Below, piece by piece: positions 32,273 through 40,460 of a stretch of DNA of 64,000 nt. The stretch comes from Myxococcus sp. CA023 (GTDB lineage Bacteria; Myxococcota; Myxococcia; Myxococcales; Myxococcaceae). Position numbers and translations under genes: made by a program. The stretch spans positions 1 to 64,000 of the forward strand of contig NZ_JAAEAH010000002.1 of assembly GCF_010998615.1 (NCBI RefSeq), read 5' to 3'. The notes under the pieces are model-generated. The model ran no database searches. It saw nothing but the letters and a program-made list of their open reading frames with translations, and was not told the DNA's origin. Numbering within the stretch: the first letter of the stretch is position 1; every line of letters starts with the position of its first letter.

Positions 32273-32952
32273 TCCAGCCTCAAGGTGAGTACACGACTCA
32301 GGCCCGCCCGCGGAACTCGGAGCCGAAGTCATCCAACTCCTGGAACAGCACGCCCAGGCAGTCCTCGTCCACGATTCGCTGGCCTAAGTCTTCACGAACC
32401 AGGATGAGGCTGGTCTGCTCCGCGAGCCTGAAGATCTTCACGTCCTTGGGGATCTTCTTCTCGTTGAGGACCAACCGCCGGAAATACAGCACCTGATTCT
32501 TCAGGATGTCGTTCATGTCGAAGTCGGACTTCTTCGCGTTCATGCACGCGACCGACCCCAGCACGTTGGCGATGTAATACGGCGTGGTCAGGACTTTCTT
32601 GCGGGGCGTCCGGAGACGAATGGGCAGGTATTCGATGGAATCCGCCGGCGTCTCCTGCTCCAGGATGCCCTTGAGCTTTTCGGAGACCACCAACATTCCG
32701 AATGCGTTCGGAATGTTGTCCGTCAGCGTGCTGCCCCGCTCCTTCGACAAGTCAAAGGCAAGGCCCTTCGGGAACCATTCCTCACAGCGAACGCCCTCCG
32801 AGAGGAGGTAACCGCGCCCATCCAACTCCTCCTTGCGGGAAGCGTCCAGCCACGCGAAGGACTCGTCCTCGTCGTCGTCCACCCAGGGGTAGTAGCTCAC
32901 GGCAATCCGCTCCACTTCAGCGCTTTTTCGCCAAGCCCCGCTTCTTCGGAGC
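32273..32952 (-). repeat. Direct repeat copy A of the immunity module
   Basis: This roughly 680-bp segment is repeated, offset by exactly 752 bp, at 33025-33704. It includes a full Imm11 gene, about 35 bp past its stop and the last 11 codons of an AHH toxin upstream. No insertion or deletion separates the two copies within the genes. Confidence 0.95.
32298..32915 (-). CDS. Imm11 (DUF1629) immunity protein, copy A
   Basis: A 205-residue protein of the Imm11 family, named after the Myxococcus xanthus MXAN_0049 immunity protein. Features include 'SYYPWVDDDEDESFAWLD' (in part), 'EWFPKG', 'LTDNIPN', 'EYLPIRL' and 'DEDCLGVLFQ'. It starts with GTG at 32915, aligned exactly with copy B; a longer frame to 33113 runs through the toxin remnant and is not coding. 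It is about 92 % identical to copy B, with 8 of 17 differences packed in residues 133-149. Its neighbouring toxin has collapsed to a remnant, so it is an orphan immunity gene, probably still protective against related strains (inference). Confidence 0.88.
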   Translation of the reverse strand: MERIAVSYYPWVDDDEDESFAWLDASRKEELDGRGYLLSEGVRCEEWFPKGLAFDLSKERGSTLTDNIPNAFGMLVVSEKLKGILEQETPADSIEYLPIRLRTPRKKVLTTPYYIANVLGSVACMNAKKSDFDMNDILKNQVLYFRRLVLNEKKIPKDVKIFRLAEQTSLILVREDLGQRIVDEDCLGVLFQELDDFGSEFRGRA

Positions 32953-33024
32953 TGATGACTCCCCACGCGCGGTGGGACAACCAGTGGGAGTCCGTGTCGC
33001 TGGCCCCCGAGGGGAGGAGACAGC
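32916..33024 (-). pseudogene. Remnant of a second AHH nuclease toxin
   Basis: Between the two immunity genes the minus strand encodes two pieces matching the intact toxin. About 70 bp (about 32951-33021) reads 'LLPSGASDTDSHWLSHRAW', matching toxin residues 131-149 (FLPAVARDSEFHRLPHHMG) at roughly 80 % nucleotide identity, with a 2-nt shift after the HH codons. It is joined directly to the last 11 codons (APKKRGLAKKR then TGA). Toxin residues about 153-217 and everything before 131 are missing. It therefore appears to be the fossil of a divergent toxin gene that belonged to immunity copy A. Confidence 0.78.
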
Positions 33025-33704
33025 TCCAACCTCAAGGTGAATGCACGGCTCAGGCTCGCCCGCGGAACTCGGAGCCGAAGTCCTCCAGTTCCTGGAACAA
33101 CACGCCCAGGCAATCCTCGTCCACGATTCGCTGCCCCAGGTCTTCACGAACCAGGATGAGACTGGTCTGCTCCGCGAGCCTGAAGATCTTCACGTCCTTG
33201 GGGATCTTCTTCTCGTTGAGGGCCAACCGCCGAAAACGCCGCACCTGCGTCTTGACGATGGAACTCATGCTGAAGTCGGACTTCTTCGCGTCCATGCACG
33301 CGACCGTCCCCAGCACGTTGGCAATGTAATAGGGCGTGGTCAGGACTTTCTTGCGGGGTGTCCGGAGACGAATGGGCAGGTATTCGATGGAATCCGCCGG
33401 CGTCTCCTGCTCCAGGATGCCCTTGAGCTTTTCGGAGACCACCAGCATTCCGAACGTGTTCGGGATGCTGTCCGTCAGCGTGCTGCCCCCCTCTTTCGAC
33501 AAGTCGAAGACAAGGCCCTTCGGGAACCATTCCTCACAGCGGACCCCCTCCGTGAGGAGGTAACCGCGCCCATCCAGCTCTTCCTTGCGGGAAGAGTCCA
33601 GCCACGCGAAGGACTCATCCTCGTCGTCATCCACCCAAGGGTAGTAGCTCACGGCAATCCGCTCCACTTCAGCGCTTCTTCGCCAAGCCCCGCTTCTTCG
33701 GAGC
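33025..33704 (-). repeat. Direct repeat copy B of the immunity module
   Basis: Partner of the 32273-32952 repeat, offset 752 bp. It contains Imm11 copy B and reaches into the 3' end of the intact AHH toxin gene, where the similarity to copy A stops just before the APKK codons. Confidence 0.95.
33050..33667 (-). CDS. Imm11 (DUF1629) immunity protein, copy B
   Basis: A 205-residue Imm11 protein that should neutralise the adjacent AHH nuclease toxin. The GTG start is one nucleotide after the toxin stop codon (TGA-A-GTG), so translation is probably coupled and immunity is made with the toxin. Differences from copy A are clustered at residues 133-149, where copy B reads 'SMSSIVKTQVRRFRRLA' against 'DMNDILKNQVLYFRRLV'; this patch may contact the toxin. 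It has no signal peptide, consistent with protection against a cytoplasmic nuclease. The family assignment is firm by motif; the toxin pairing is from gene order. Confidence 0.9.
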   Translation of the reverse strand: MERIAVSYYPWVDDDEDESFAWLDSSRKEELDGRGYLLTEGVRCEEWFPKGLVFDLSKEGGSTLTDSIPNTFGMLVVSEKLKGILEQETPADSIEYLPIRLRTPRKKVLTTPYYIANVLGTVACMDAKKSDFSMSSIVKTQVRRFRRLALNEKKIPKDVKIFRLAEQTSLILVREDLGQRIVDEDCLGVLFQELEDFGSEFRGRA

Positions 33705-34355
33705 GGGCTTCGTGAACAAGTTGATGTTGATGGGGCCTGCTGTGGACACCATGTCCCAGTAATCCAACTGGAAGTCCATCAACTCAGTCTTGACGTCTTC
33801 CGGAGGATTCCACTCCTTGTGCTTCTTGTCCTTGGCCAGCGCGTTATCCAGCAAGTTGCGGACGCGGCGCATATCGTCACTCACCAGTCTGGAATAGGCC
33901 GGATGACTCCCCATGTGGTGGGGCAAGCGGTGGAACTCTGAGTCGCGCGCCACCGCGGGGAGGAAGATGATGTTCTCCCCGTTGTTGATGTTGTAGTCCA
34001 CGCCCCGAAGCATCCGCATCTGGTCACTGGTGAAGTTCTTGTCGGAGAAGGCCTCCTCCGGAAGCAGATGGTGTGCCTGGTTGATGTACGGGGACTGGCC
34101 AATCTTGAAGTTCTGGCCGTGGACGAAGGTGTACCGGCGCGCATGCGTCAGGCTGCCTGGCTTGATGCGCTTGTCCCCGCGCACACGGGTGCCTCGCGCC
34201 TGGAGCACCCCCTGGATGGTCTCGAGGTCCGCGTAGATCTTGTTCCGGCCACCATTGCCCTTGATGTGCTTGTGGCCTTTATCCCGATAGTCACGCGAAC
34301 GCCTGAGCCGGGCCTTCAGCTTGCCCATTCCAGCGAGATGATCTGCCTTCGCCAT
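33669..34355 (-). CDS. AHH-domain nuclease toxin
   Basis: A 228-residue basic protein. The AHH nuclease motif is 'NQAHHLLPEEAF' (His95 and His96), followed by 'NGENIIFLP' and a second histidine group 'HRLPHHMGSHPAYSRLV' (His146, His147, His151), as in the AHH branch of HNH/Endo VII nucleases. The first 60 residues are Lys/Arg-rich. A nuclease toxin with Imm11 immunity (MXAN_0050/0049) was reported in kin competition in M. xanthus; this pair looks equivalent. No PAAR, VgrG or Rhs delivery domain is fused, so export probably depends on the DUF6484, PAAR-like and DUF2169 proteins nearby. The C-terminus ends KKRGLAKKR. Confidence 0.88.
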   Translation of the reverse strand: MAKADHLAGMGKLKARLRRSRDYRDKGHKHIKGNGGRNKIYADLETIQGVLQARGTRVRGDKRIKPGSLTHARRYTFVHGQNFKIGQSPYINQAHHLLPEEAFSDKNFTSDQMRMLRGVDYNINNGENIIFLPAVARDSEFHRLPHHMGSHPAYSRLVSDDMRRVRNLLDNALAKDKKHKEWNPPEDVKTELMDFQLDYWDMVSTAGPININLFTKPAPKKRGLAKKR

Positions 34356-34372
34356 GCGTGCCCCCGTGGGAC

Positions 34373-34930
34373 TCAGTTCAACTCAATCTTACCACCGCGA
34401 ATGAGCTGGAGCCCCGAGGCCCGGCTCTCCACTCGAACCCCTCGAAGAAGGATGGTGCCGTCCCGGCGCAGCGTGATGCTTGCCTCGCCTACACGCAACA
34501 CGATTTCCTTCTCGGCGCCGAGCACCAACCGGTCCTCCTTCGGGGTGTCCTTCGCCTCCGGCACAGAGGGCGCCGGAGCGCCAGCAGCGGCCTCGGGACG
34601 GCTCGCCACCTCGAGCAACTGCTCCAGCAGCGAAGGAGCGCTGGGGGCTTGAGCCAGCGCGACCAGCAGCGGACGTGCGGGGTCACCGTCCTCGAACAGC
34701 AGCACGACCTCCCGGCGCTCTTCCACCGCCGACCGCAACTGATCAGCCCCGAGCGAGACGAAGCTCCGGGCCGCGACCGGCATGGACGTCGGATTGCCCG
34801 CGAAGTCCACCAGCGCCAGCCCCTCCGAATTCACCCCCATGAGCCTGCCAACACGCGCCCCGGTGATGGGCTCCCGGTGAGCAGCGTGGAGCGTCTTCTC
34901 GGGCTTGGCGCCATCATCATCCGAGGCCAT
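34373..34930 (-). CDS. DUF6484-like protein beside AHH toxin
   Basis: A 185-residue protein with an N-terminal beta-rich domain 'ITGARVGRLMGVNSEGLALVDFAGNP' (in part) and 'VVLLFEDGDPARPLLVALAQ', an Ala/Pro/Glu linker (about 105-130), and a C-terminal repeat-like tail 'KEIVLRVGEASITLRRDGTILLRG' (in part) resembling the gp5/VgrG-type beta-helix tail. DUF6484 proteins are found with type VI effectors and may link cargo to the spike. ATG 34930 is preceded by GAGGGGGCCC; TTG 34942 is less likely. It is first in the DUF6484-toxin-immunity transcription unit, 17 nt before the toxin start. Confidence 0.75.
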   Translation of the reverse strand: MASDDDGAKPEKTLHAAHREPITGARVGRLMGVNSEGLALVDFAGNPTSMPVAARSFVSLGADQLRSAVEERREVVLLFEDGDPARPLLVALAQAPSAPSLLEQLLEVASRPEAAAGAPAPSVPEAKDTPKEDRLVLGAEKEIVLRVGEASITLRRDGTILLRGVRVESRASGLQLIRGGKIELN

Positions 34931-35002
34931 GGGCCCCCTCAATCCGACGTCGTGCCGTACAGTGCGACCTTCGCCCCAAGGAGACGGCGGACCTGAACGA
35001 TA

Positions 35003-35497
35003 TCAGGCCCTTCCCAACCACTCCACCAACAGCGCCAGGCTCCGGCCCACGATTGCGCGCCGGACCTCCGCTCTGTCCCCGGGAAAGACGTGCCGCTCCA
35101 CCGTGGCCTGTCCACCCCGCTGCAGCACTGCGAGGTAGGCCAGACCCACGGGCTTCTGCGGCGTGCCGCCTCCGGGCCCCGCGATGCCTGTCTCCACCAG
35201 CACCCAGTCCGCCGTGGAGCGCGCCAGGGCACCGTGGGCCATGGCCTCCACGGCCTCGGCGCTGACGGAGCCATGCGCTTGCAGCAACGCCAGCGGCACG
35301 CCGAGCTGCTCCACCTTGGACTCATACGAGTAGGGAATGAAGCCACGCTCGACCACCGCGGAGGCGCCGGGCACCTCCGTCAACGTCGCGCCCAGCAGCC
35401 CTCCTGTGCAGGCCTCCACCAACGCCAGGCGAACGCCCGCCGCGCGACACCGCTCCAGCGCCTGCCGCGCCAAGTCCTCCAGGGATGCTTCCGTCAT
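35003..35497 (-). CDS. CinA-type nicotinamide-nucleotide amidohydrolase
   Basis: A 164-residue stand-alone CinA C-terminal domain (PncC-like). The typical motifs are 'LVEACTGGLLGATLTEVPGAS', 'GFIPYSYESKVEQLGV', 'SVSAEAVEAMAHGAL' and 'VETGIAGPGGGTPQKPVGLAYLAV' (in part). These enzymes deamidate nicotinamide mononucleotide in the pyridine nucleotide salvage cycle. The usual N-terminal COG1058 domain is absent, as in E. coli PncC. The ATG at 35497 starts right at the domain; the longer frame to 35878 is a shadow. It is cytoplasmic and a housekeeping gene, divergent from the penicillin-binding protein gene. Confidence 0.9.
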   Translation of the reverse strand: MTEASLEDLARQALERCRAAGVRLALVEACTGGLLGATLTEVPGASAVVERGFIPYSYESKVEQLGVPLALLQAHGSVSAEAVEAMAHGALARSTADWVLVETGIAGPGGGTPQKPVGLAYLAVLQRGGQATVERHVFPGDRAEVRRAIVGRSLALLVEWLGRA

Positions 35498-35741
35498 GCG
35501 CCCCACTCCATCGCATCCGCGGCGGACCTGCACGCCCAAGGACGGTCGCGCCGTGCGTTCCCGGCCGAGTCCTCGCTCGGGTCGCCGCGCCGCGTCCGAG
35601 GCCACCGTAGCAGCCGAACGTGGGGCCCGGTGGGCGCACCAAGGCGGAGACACCGTCCACGGTCGCGCAGTCCCTTGACCGACATACCCTGGCCGCACTC
35701 CGGGTGCCCTCGACGGCGGATTCCTTGACCCATCCGCGCCC

Positions 35742-37646
35742 GTGCGCAACAGAGTGCCGCCCGTGTCCTGGCGAGCGTGGAAGGTTGGAGTCCTGGCCCT
35801 GATGGCCGCATTCCTGGCGGCCTGTGCGTCCAGGCCGGTGGTCCCTGCCCCCGTGCCAGTCCCCGAACCCGTCGTCACGGGCCCGGTCGCCGAGGCGGAG
35901 ACCTATCTGCGCGCCTGGGCCGCGGGGGATGTCGCCTCCATGCGGCGCGCCGTCGTCAACCCGCCCGCGTACTTCGAGGTGATGCACCAGCAGTTCCGCG
36001 ACGGGCTGCGCATCGTCTCCTCCCAGTTCGAGCTCGGACCGTTCCAGCGCGATGGCGACGCCAGGGTGGCCACCTACCGCGCCGTGCACCTGCTGCGCGG
36101 GCTCGGGGAATGGGAGCTGGAAGGAGCGCTGCGCTTCGTCCGTCACCAAGGTCAATGGCGCGTCCAATGGACTCCCGCCACGCTGCACCCCGAGGCCCGC
36201 GAGGGTGACCTCTTCTCCCGCACCCGCACGGCCCCGCAGCGGGCCGACATCCTCGATGCGCAGGGAACGCCACTCACCCTACACGGTGAGGTCATCACCA
36301 TCGGCGTCGACCCCACCCGCGTCCGGAGCCGCGCGGACGTGGCGGCGGCGCTCCAGGCACATGCCGGCGTGAGCACCGCACAGTTCGATGTGGCGCTGAG
36401 CGCGGCGGGCACGGCGACGAGCCGCTTCGTGCCCATCATCGACCTGCCCCCCGAGCGATACCAACAGGCCCGCCCGGCGCTGGCCCCCGTGCCCGGCATC
36501 TTCTTCCGCCGAAAGAGCGCCCGCACCCCGGCGGACGGCTTCGCGGCACACACCCTGGGCCGCATTGGCGAGGTGACTGCCGAGTTGCTGCCCCAGGTGG
36601 GCCCCACCTATCTACCTGGAGACCTCGTGGGCCTGTCCGGCCTGGAGCGGGCATACGAGGTCCAGCTCGCGGGCAGCCCCTCCGGCGATGTCCTGCTCAT
36701 GCGCCCCTTGGGCAAGCCGCAGGTCCTCTTCCACTTCGAGGGTGAGCCGGGAGCGCCCCTGTCCACCACGCTGCGCCGCGAGGTCCAGGCCGCCGCGGAG
36801 GCCGCGCTCGACGGTGTGGCCCACCCCGCGGCCCTCGTCGCCGTGGACAGCGCCACGGGGGCCATCCTCGCCGTCGCCAGCCGGCCGCTCTCGCAGCCGC
36901 TGCACCGTGCCCTCACCGGCCGCTACCCGCCCGGATCCACGTTCAAGGTCGTCACCACGGAGGCGCTGCTCGCCCGAGGCATGCGGGTGGATTCCCCTGT
37001 CGCGTGCCCGCCGATGACGATGGTGCGCACCAAGCCCTTCCGGAACTTCGAGGGAGAGTCCCTGGGTGACACCACGCTGCGACAGGTGTTCGCCCACTCG
37101 TGCAACACCGCGTTCGTGACGCTCGCGACGGAGCTCGGCGGTGATGCGCTAAGTGCCGCGGCTCGCCGGTTCGGCTTCGATGTGCCCTACTTCCCCGGGC
37201 TGACTTCCGCCGGTGCATCATTCCCCACGCCCGCGGATGCCATTGAGTTGGCGGCAGCCGCCATCGGTCAGGGACGGGTGCTCGCAACGCCGTTGCATAT
37301 GGCCTCGGTCGCCGCGGCGGCGGAGTCCGGCGAGTGGCGCGCGCCCTATCTTGTCGAAGGGCTGGACGGCGGACCGAGCAGCCTGCTCTCGAACGGCGTC
37401 CGGGCGCCGCTGTCCGCGCTGATGCGCGCCGTCGTGATGGAAGGCTCCGGAAAGGCGGGGCGGCAGGTCTCTGGGCTCGGCGGAAAGACAGGCACCGCCG
37501 AGTTCGGCACCGTCGCGCCGCTGCCCACGCATGCGTGGTTCATCGGGTTTCGAAAGGGCGTGGGATTCGCCGTCCTGGTGGAAGGCGGCGGCGTGGGCGG
37601 GCGCGTCGCCGCGCCCATCGCCGCGAAGTTCGCTGGTGCGCTGTAA
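35742..37646 (+). CDS. Lipoprotein penicillin-binding protein (class B transpeptidase, MecA-like)
   Basis: A 634-residue protein with a lipobox (AFLAACAS), an NTF2-like domain (about residues 50-145, 'AETYLRAWAAGDVASMRRAV'), a dimerisation-type region, and a transpeptidase domain. All three active-site motifs are present: SxxK as 'STFK' with Ser399, SxN as 'SCN' with Ser453, and 'KTG' with Lys582. The NTF2-like plus transpeptidase layout resembles PBP2a/PBP3-type class B enzymes, which cross-link peptidoglycan. The start is uncertain; GTG 35742 is used as the first start before the signal peptide and no strong binding site is seen. Lipoprotein anchoring is unusual for this class, which is usually tethered by a transmembrane helix. 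Confidence 0.9.
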   Translation: MRNRVPPVSWRAWKVGVLALMAAFLAACASRPVVPAPVPVPEPVVTGPVAEAETYLRAWAAGDVASMRRAVVNPPAYFEVMHQQFRDGLRIVSSQFELGPFQRDGDARVATYRAVHLLRGLGEWELEGALRFVRHQGQWRVQWTPATLHPEAREGDLFSRTRTAPQRADILDAQGTPLTLHGEVITIGVDPTRVRSRADVAAALQAHAGVSTAQFDVALSAAGTATSRFVPIIDLPPERYQQARPALAPVPGIFFRRKSARTPADGFAAHTLGRIGEVTAELLPQVGPTYLPGDLVGLSGLERAYEVQLAGSPSGDVLLMRPLGKPQVLFHFEGEPGAPLSTTLRREVQAAAEAALDGVAHPAALVAVDSATGAILAVASRPLSQPLHRALTGRYPPGSTFKVVTTEALLARGMRVDSPVACPPMTMVRTKPFRNFEGESLGDTTLRQVFAHSCNTAFVTLATELGGDALSAAARRFGFDVPYFPGLTSAGASFPTPADAIELAAAAIGQGRVLATPLHMASVAAAAESGEWRAPYLVEGLDGGPSSLLSNGVRAPLSALMRAVVMEGSGKAGRQVSGLGGKTGTAEFGTVAPLPTHAWFIGFRKGVGFAVLVEGGGVGGRVAAPIAAKFAGAL

Positions 37647-37670
37647 CGCGCCCGGAGAGCCCCTCTCTGC

Positions 37671-40244
37671 TCAGGCTCCGCGACGACGCAGCGCCACGGC
37701 CAGGCCCGCGAACGCCAACACCACCCACAGCGCCACCGCGCCCGGCCCCGTCGCGTTGCAGCCGCCACCGCCCACGTCCGCGCCGCTATCCGGCGGAGTA
37801 CCCGCATCGGGCGCCTGCGGCCCCGCGTCCGGTTGCTGAGTGCCCGCGTCCAGCGTGCCCGTGCCCGCGTCCGGCTGCTTCGTCAGCGTGCTCTCATCGA
37901 AGTACGCGCCACACGCCGGGTCGCTCACGCCGGCCGCGCGGTGGTCCAGCGCCAGTGCATAGGCGCCCGCGCCGAAGCCCGCCATGGGCGTGTTGTACTT
38001 ATACGTGCCGTTCAGCTCGTCATACGTCTCCGCCACGGCCAGGTAGTTCTTCAGCGACTGGTCCGTCACCCACTTCAGCACGCGGTCGGCACGCGCCACA
38101 TCGCCGCCCATGCGCTTGGCCACCGCGCCGCGCAGGCTGACGATGACCCACTCCGCGCTGTCGTACTCGCCGCCCCAAGGGCTCATGTCCGCGCCATCCG
38201 GGTGGTCATACCGGTCATCGTTGCGCTGCCAGCCCGCACCCGCCGGTGAGGACAGGCGCAGGTCCAGTCCATGATAGGTCGCCTGGGCAATCTTCCCCGC
38301 CGGGTCGAACAGCTCGAAGGCGAACGCGTCGAACACCGCCGCGTCCCAATAGCCCCTGCCCTTCCTCAGTTCCTCCAGGTTCGAGGCCAGCGCGAAGTTG
38401 CTGTCCGTCAGCGTCTCCGCCATCGCCCGGCGCAAGGACTCGCCCGCCTGCCGGTAGCGCTGCGCGCGCTCCGTGTCACCCACCCGCTGCGCCAGCTCCG
38501 CCGCGTCACACAGGCCGCGCGCCGCCGTGAGGCTGGTGTACGTCCACGACCGCTGCCGCCCTTTCCAGTGCGTCTCCCAGATGGACGAGTCCGGACGAAT
38601 GAGCCCCGTCACCGGGTTGATGAGCGCCACCAGCGCGTCCCCCACCTTCGTGGACACCGTGGGCCAGGTCTGGTCCACCAGCGTGGTGTCGCCCGTCGTC
38701 CGCTCGTAGTGCCGCAGCGCCCACAGGAAGAGACCGAAGCCGTCGAACTCGATGTTCGGCCCCGCCTCGTTGAAGTCCGTCTCCTCCACGCCGAAGCCGT
38801 GGTAGCGCGTGAGGGTGATGATGTACGGCGGCATCGAATACGGCTCCAGCTCACGCCAGTGCTGGAAGCGGCCACTGTCCGCGTTGAGGTAGTAGGACAG
38901 CGCGTCGCGGGCATCGCTCTGCATGCCCAACGTGGCCATGGCCGCCACCGCGTAGGCCCCGTCCCGAATCCAGGCGTACGTCCACTGCCCGGGCGGCAGG
39001 CTCGCCAGCACCGCGCCGTAGCCCGCGTGGCGAACCACGCCAGGCAGCGACGCCGGCGTTCCGCCGGGCGCCTTGAAGCGCGTGCGGCGCGGCTCGCCAT
39101 CCCGCGACAGGAACTCGCGCAGGTACACGTCGCGCGAACGCACCTGCGCCATGTGCAGCACCACCGCCGAGTGCCGCAGCAGGGACTCCTCGTCCGCCGA
39201 CATGCCCGCCGGCACCTTCACCGTGTCCGTCTGGAATGCCGCCCACCGCGCCACTTCCGCGTCCACCAGCGCCTGGGCGCCGGACGCGCCCGCGTACTCC
39301 GTCAGCCACTGCCGCACCGTGGCCCCGGCCGCGGGGTCACCGTGGTGCGCGAAGGCCACGCCCACCCACCGCTCCGCGCCCGCCGGGATGTCCCCCAGGT
39401 TGAACTGGTACGCCGTCGCCCAGCCCGTGCCCGCCGAGGGCTGCGCCGTGAAGTCCCGCAGGTCCTGCCCGCCGCCCCCATTCACCACCGAGTAGGCGTT
39501 CTGCGAGCCCGTCGTCGTGGACAGCCACGCCGACTTCCGGGCCACCGTGCCCAGCGGCCGCGCCACCAACACACCCGCGAAGCCCTTCTCCACGAAGTCG
39601 TTGCCGCTCAGCTCCACCGTCTCGCCATTCTCATCCAGGTCCGCCATCACGCCCGGACGGCCGAAGCCCAGGTGGAAGTTGTGGAGTGAGAAGGCACTCA
39701 CGCCAGTGACGGCCGACGCGCCGGTGTTGCGCACGCGCAGCGCCATGACGAAGGACGCGTGCGGCAGGCCCTGCGGCGCGAAGACGAACGTCGTCGCCTC
39801 CAGCGTTCCCACCCGCTGCACCAGCGCGCCCAGCCCCGTACCGCCCGTCTTCTCCGGCGCCCACGCCGCGTAGCCGCTGGCGTCCCGGTCCGCCTCCTGC
39901 GTGCTGAGCCAGCGCTGCGTACCCCCGGAGCGCAGCCCGAAGAACGCGTCGAAGAGCAGGTCGCGGGCGTGAATCACCTTCGGCTGGCCATTCTCGAAGA
40001 CGTCATTGCCCGCCGCGTCGATGACGGGCTCCTCGGTGGCGAACAGGTGCTCGCGGAAGTGCGTCACCTTGCGCTGCTCCACGTCCAACATCACCGCGCC
40101 ATGCCCGTTGGACGACGGCAGGCGCAGGAAGGAGCGCTGGATGGGGACTTCCGCGCGGGCACCGGCGCCCACGGTGCACAGCAGCGCGAGGAGCAGCACG
40201 GGCGGCTGACCAAGCCGGTGATACCGGCGGGGGGTGGGAATCAT
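37671..40244 (-). CDS. GH15 glucan 1,4-alpha-glucosidase with MYXO-CTERM tail
   Basis: An 857-residue exported enzyme. After a signal peptide (LLLALLCTVGAGARA) comes an N-terminal beta-sandwich typical of bacterial GH15 (about residues 40-300). The (alpha/alpha)6 barrel follows at about 320-760, with 'TYAWIRDGAYAVAAM', 'FDGFGLFLWALRHY' and 'SIWETHWKGRQRSWTYTSLTAARG' (in part), where the Glu in SIWE is the likely general acid. A Pro-Asp-Ala-Gly linker leads to 'GGGCNATGP', a hydrophobic helix and 'RRRGA', the MYXO-CTERM surface sorting pattern. It should release glucose from starch-like glucans at the cell surface. It could act on other alpha-glucans. Confidence 0.9.
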   Translation of the reverse strand: MIPTPRRYHRLGQPPVLLLALLCTVGAGARAEVPIQRSFLRLPSSNGHGAVMLDVEQRKVTHFREHLFATEEPVIDAAGNDVFENGQPKVIHARDLLFDAFFGLRSGGTQRWLSTQEADRDASGYAAWAPEKTGGTGLGALVQRVGTLEATTFVFAPQGLPHASFVMALRVRNTGASAVTGVSAFSLHNFHLGFGRPGVMADLDENGETVELSGNDFVEKGFAGVLVARPLGTVARKSAWLSTTTGSQNAYSVVNGGGGQDLRDFTAQPSAGTGWATAYQFNLGDIPAGAERWVGVAFAHHGDPAAGATVRQWLTEYAGASGAQALVDAEVARWAAFQTDTVKVPAGMSADEESLLRHSAVVLHMAQVRSRDVYLREFLSRDGEPRRTRFKAPGGTPASLPGVVRHAGYGAVLASLPPGQWTYAWIRDGAYAVAAMATLGMQSDARDALSYYLNADSGRFQHWRELEPYSMPPYIITLTRYHGFGVEETDFNEAGPNIEFDGFGLFLWALRHYERTTGDTTLVDQTWPTVSTKVGDALVALINPVTGLIRPDSSIWETHWKGRQRSWTYTSLTAARGLCDAAELAQRVGDTERAQRYRQAGESLRRAMAETLTDSNFALASNLEELRKGRGYWDAAVFDAFAFELFDPAGKIAQATYHGLDLRLSSPAGAGWQRNDDRYDHPDGADMSPWGGEYDSAEWVIVSLRGAVAKRMGGDVARADRVLKWVTDQSLKNYLAVAETYDELNGTYKYNTPMAGFGAGAYALALDHRAAGVSDPACGAYFDESTLTKQPDAGTGTLDAGTQQPDAGPQAPDAGTPPDSGADVGGGGCNATGPGAVALWVVLAFAGLAVALRRRGA

Positions 40245-40460
40245 CCGGCGGATTCTGGGACCCTTCCCGTCTCAGGCCAACGGGTGCGAAACCACCTCTC
40301 TTGCTGACCTTCCCGGAAAAGGCTGTTTCAAAAGGGGTTTCAGCCGGGACTCTGGCGCCTCCGCGCAACCACCTGTCGCCACCCTCCCCCCAAGAAATGG
40401 GACTCATCACGTACTGACTGGTGACGCGGCACCGGACGACCCACCGCCGCAGGGGACCTC

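Noticed and set aside
32916-33113. N-terminal extension of Imm11 copy A to 33113
   Set aside because: The added residues translate the toxin remnant in another frame; the GTG at 32915 aligns exactly with the start of copy B.
35003-35878. Longer CinA start (291 codons)
   Set aside because: The added N-terminus is Arg/Gly/Pro-rich and unrelated to the COG1058 domain; the ATG at 35497 begins at the conserved domain.
40245-40460. GGCTG...CAGCC inverted repeat as an operator or riboswitch between the GH15 gene and the membrane-protein gene
   Set aside because: Only a 5-bp stem with an unpaired A-rich loop; within chance expectation, so it is not listed as a feature.
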